Shown: positions 62,568-64,000 of the stretch, one piece after another
Position numbering within the stretch: position 1 is the first letter of the stretch
Layout: every line of letters starts with the position of its first letter
Assembly: GCF_943192945.1 (NCBI RefSeq)
Contig: NZ_CALPCE010000005.1
Coordinates: 111,386 to 175,385 of the forward strand
Source: Anaerocaecibacter muris
GTDB lineage: Bacteria > Bacillota > Clostridia > Christensenellales > Pumilibacteraceae
DNA length: 64,000 nucleotides
Reading direction: 5' to 3'
Made by a program: the position numbers and the translations under genes
Notes under the pieces: model-generated
What the model was told of the DNA's origin: nothing
What the model saw: only the letters and a program-made list of their open reading frames with translations
The model's database searches: none

Positions 62568-63311
62568 ATGGAAACTAAAACCTCGTGGGTGCTTAATCGC
62601 CCAATCGCGCACCGCGGCTTGCATAATTTCGATTTCCCGGAAAATTCGTTACCCGCGTTTGAAAATTCCGTCAAGCACGGCTTTGCCATAGAACTTGACG
62701 TGCGCCTAACAGACGATCAAAATATTATTGTTTTTCACGACGATAAATTAAGCCGTATGACGGATTGCGACGGCTATGTTTCTAACCTTAAAACGTCCGA
62801 CCTCGATCAAATTCGTCTGCTTAAAACGGAATACAGTATCCCCACGTTTGAACGCGTGCTCGAAACTGTAAACGGACAAGTTCCGCTGTTGATAGAAATA
62901 AAAAAAGCCGAACACTCTTTTGTGCTCGAAGAAAAACTTACGGACATGCTCAAATCGTACAACGGCGAATTTGCCGTCGAGTCGTTCGATCCGTTTTCTA
63001 TACAGTTTTTCTATAAAAACGCGCCGCAGATTTTGCGCGGTCAACTCGCCTCTTATTTTCACCATGTGGATGACATTTCGCGCCGCGAGAAAAAACGCCT
63101 GAAAAAACTTAAATACAACGACGTTTCCCATCCGGACTTTATCGCTTACAAGATAAGCAATCTTCCCAACAAGTACGTAACAAACACCGGATTGCCCGTT
63201 ATCGCATGGACGATTAAAAGCGAAATCGCAGCGCAGAAAGCGCGTGAAGTTTGCGATAACTATATCTTCGAGGGATTTATTCCCAAACTCGACGACGGGA
63301 CGGAAGCGTAA
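62568..63311 (+). CDS. Glycerophosphodiester phosphodiesterase
   Basis: Hydrolyses glycerophosphodiesters to glycerol 3-phosphate and an alcohol. The GDPD signature is complete: AHRGLHN with H15, PENSLPAFENS, the metal-binding ELDVR (E42, D44) and FHDDKLSRMT (H57). There is no signal peptide, so the enzyme is probably cytoplasmic. AAAGG precedes the ATG. It is followed 24 nt later by a GtrA-family gene. Confidence 0.92.
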   Translation: METKTSWVLNRPIAHRGLHNFDFPENSLPAFENSVKHGFAIELDVRLTDDQNIIVFHDDKLSRMTDCDGYVSNLKTSDLDQIRLLKTEYSIPTFERVLETVNGQVPLLIEIKKAEHSFVLEEKLTDMLKSYNGEFAVESFDPFSIQFFYKNAPQILRGQLASYFHHVDDISRREKKRLKKLKYNDVSHPDFIAYKISNLPNKYVTNTGLPVIAWTIKSEIAAQKAREVCDNYIFEGFIPKLDDGTEA

Positions 63312-63335
63312 GCGTTTCGGCGCCGTGTATTACGT

Positions 63336-63860
63336 ATGAAAAATTTTTTTGCAGCGTTTAAGAATAAGCAAACCACCGTGGAAATTCTTAAATCCGTTGC
63401 GGTAGGTCTTATTTCCAATGCGGTTGATTTTTTATTAACCGCGATTTTTTTATATGCTTACGGCAATAAATATTACGACGGGTTCTGGGGCGTGTTTACG
63501 GGCGCGACGACAAGCGGCACGCCGTATTCCCCGCAAGTATCGGTGTACATCACGGCGACGGTAATAGGCTTTGTGTTCGCCATACTCGTAAACTATATAC
63601 TGTCGTCCATTTTCGTATTTAAGTACGGCAACGTCGGCAAGAACAAGCGCGGGTTTATTAAATTTTTGATATTTTCCGCTATCGGACTTGGCATAACGTC
63701 GCTCGGCAGTTGGCTCGGCTACGATGTGATCGGCGGAAACATGTGGATAGTAAAACTTATAGTGCAGTTTATAGTATTTATTTACAACTTTGTCACTCGC
63801 AGACTGTTCATTTTTAACGTCAATCTCATACGCGACGACGAAAACACTATCAATCTGTAA
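63336..63860 (+). CDS. GtrA family membrane protein
   Basis: A 174-residue protein with four membrane helices (about 21-42, 70-91, 108-127, 138-158) and basic ends, matching GtrA-like proteins, which are thought to flip lipid-linked sugars. The helix-two region with FAILVNYILSSIFVFKYG and the end VTRRLFIFN are typical. No clear ribosome site precedes the ATG; it is likely read with the GDPD gene. A strong terminator follows. Confidence 0.85.
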   Translation: MKNFFAAFKNKQTTVEILKSVAVGLISNAVDFLLTAIFLYAYGNKYYDGFWGVFTGATTSGTPYSPQVSVYITATVIGFVFAILVNYILSSIFVFKYGNVGKNKRGFIKFLIFSAIGLGITSLGSWLGYDVIGGNMWIVKLIVQFIVFIYNFVTRRLFIFNVNLIRDDENTINL

Positions 63861-63888
63861 TTTGTACATTAACTAAATAACAACATAA

Positions 63889-63920
63889 AAAATCCTCGCA
63901 ATCGATTACGCGAGGATTTT
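63889..63920 (+). terminator. Terminator after the GtrA gene
   Basis: A perfect 11-bp stem (AAAATCCTCGC / GCGAGGATTTT) with a 10-nt loop and T-rich tail; A-rich sequence before it would let it work in both directions. Confidence 0.9.
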
Positions 63921-63936
63921 GTTTTAGTGAATTTAA

Positions 63937-64000
63937 CCACTGGCTATGCCAGTGGGCATCATAGAGCTTTAGCTATGGGGATAGACAAAAAAAGTCCTCC
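63937..64000. mobile_element. Palindromes resembling an IS200/IS605-type end (cut by window edge)
   Basis: CCACTGGC-TAT-GCCAGTGG is a perfect 8-bp hairpin with a 3-nt loop at 63937-63955. It is followed by CATAG...CTATG (63960-63977) and a G4/A7 stretch. Subterminal hairpins of this kind mark the ends of single-stranded IS200/IS605 elements, and similar sequence is familiar from gut Clostridia. No transposase is in the window, so this stays an inference; a REP-like repeat is the main alternative. Confidence 0.4.

Overview
The window looks like a chromosomal stretch from an uncultured, endospore-forming member of the Clostridia (Bacillota). The evidence is the gene content: a SCIFF peptide with its radical SAM maturase, spoIIAA-spoIIAB-sigF, spoVAC-D-E, yunB, a ytxC-like gene, a T-box before pheST and a CIRCE/HrcA heat-shock operon. 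Promoters follow the TTGNNN-N17-TATAAT rule very closely. A Christensenellales-like lineage would fit, but that is a guess. Nearly every gene is housekeeping and intact. No CRISPR array, prophage, toxin-antitoxin or defence island is visible.

Layout, left to right. (1) 1-400: a minus-strand tRNA-Val/tRNA-Cys pair with promoter and terminator, then a tRNA-Leu(UAA) that has only its 5' half. (2) 0.6-7.2 kb, plus: ytxC-like, yajC, a TIGR04086 membrane protein, SCIFF peptide and maturase, secD, secF. (3) 7.3-23.2 kb, plus: recJ, bifunctional rel, an MBL hydrolase, hemZ, miaB, mutS, mutL, miaA, a PLP enzyme of the YnbB family, enolase. (4) 23.2-29.5 kb, plus: one tightly overlapping operon of HIT protein, two small proteins resembling the Spo0A DNA-binding domain, a response regulator, a histidine kinase, a membrane protein, a NifS-like desulfurase and thiI. 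(5) 29.5-35.7 kb, minus: a class A PBP, then pta-prmA-rsmE-mtaB. (6) 35.8-37.4 kb, plus: tmcAL and an unknown gene. (7) 37.4-45.5 kb, minus: mutS2, U32 peptidase, pheT, pheS and its Phe T-box. (8) 45.5-50 kb, minus: the sporulation block spoIIAA-AB-sigF, spoVAC-D-E, yunB. (9) 50-53.7 kb, minus: rny, comF, ackA. (10) 54-62.4 kb, minus: lepA, hemW, a DUF3267 protein, hrcA-grpE-dnaK-dnaJ. (11) 62.5-64 kb, plus: a GDPD enzyme and a GtrA protein, a strong terminator, then palindromes resembling an IS200/IS605 end.

Themes. tRNA modification recurs (miaA, miaB, mtaB, thiI with its sulfur donor, tmcAL), as do mismatch repair and recombination (mutS, mutL, mutS2, recJ). Acetate formation is split, with pta at 35 kb and ackA at 53 kb. 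The canonical run hrcA-grpE-dnaK-dnaJ-prmA-rsmE-mtaB is also split, with its last three genes moved next to pta. The least expected items are the tandem stand-alone Spo0A-C-like proteins ahead of a two-component system, the half tRNA-Leu, two promoters placed to give leaderless mRNAs (miaB, lepA), a strong terminator in the spoIIA leader, and overlapping convergent genes without a terminator.
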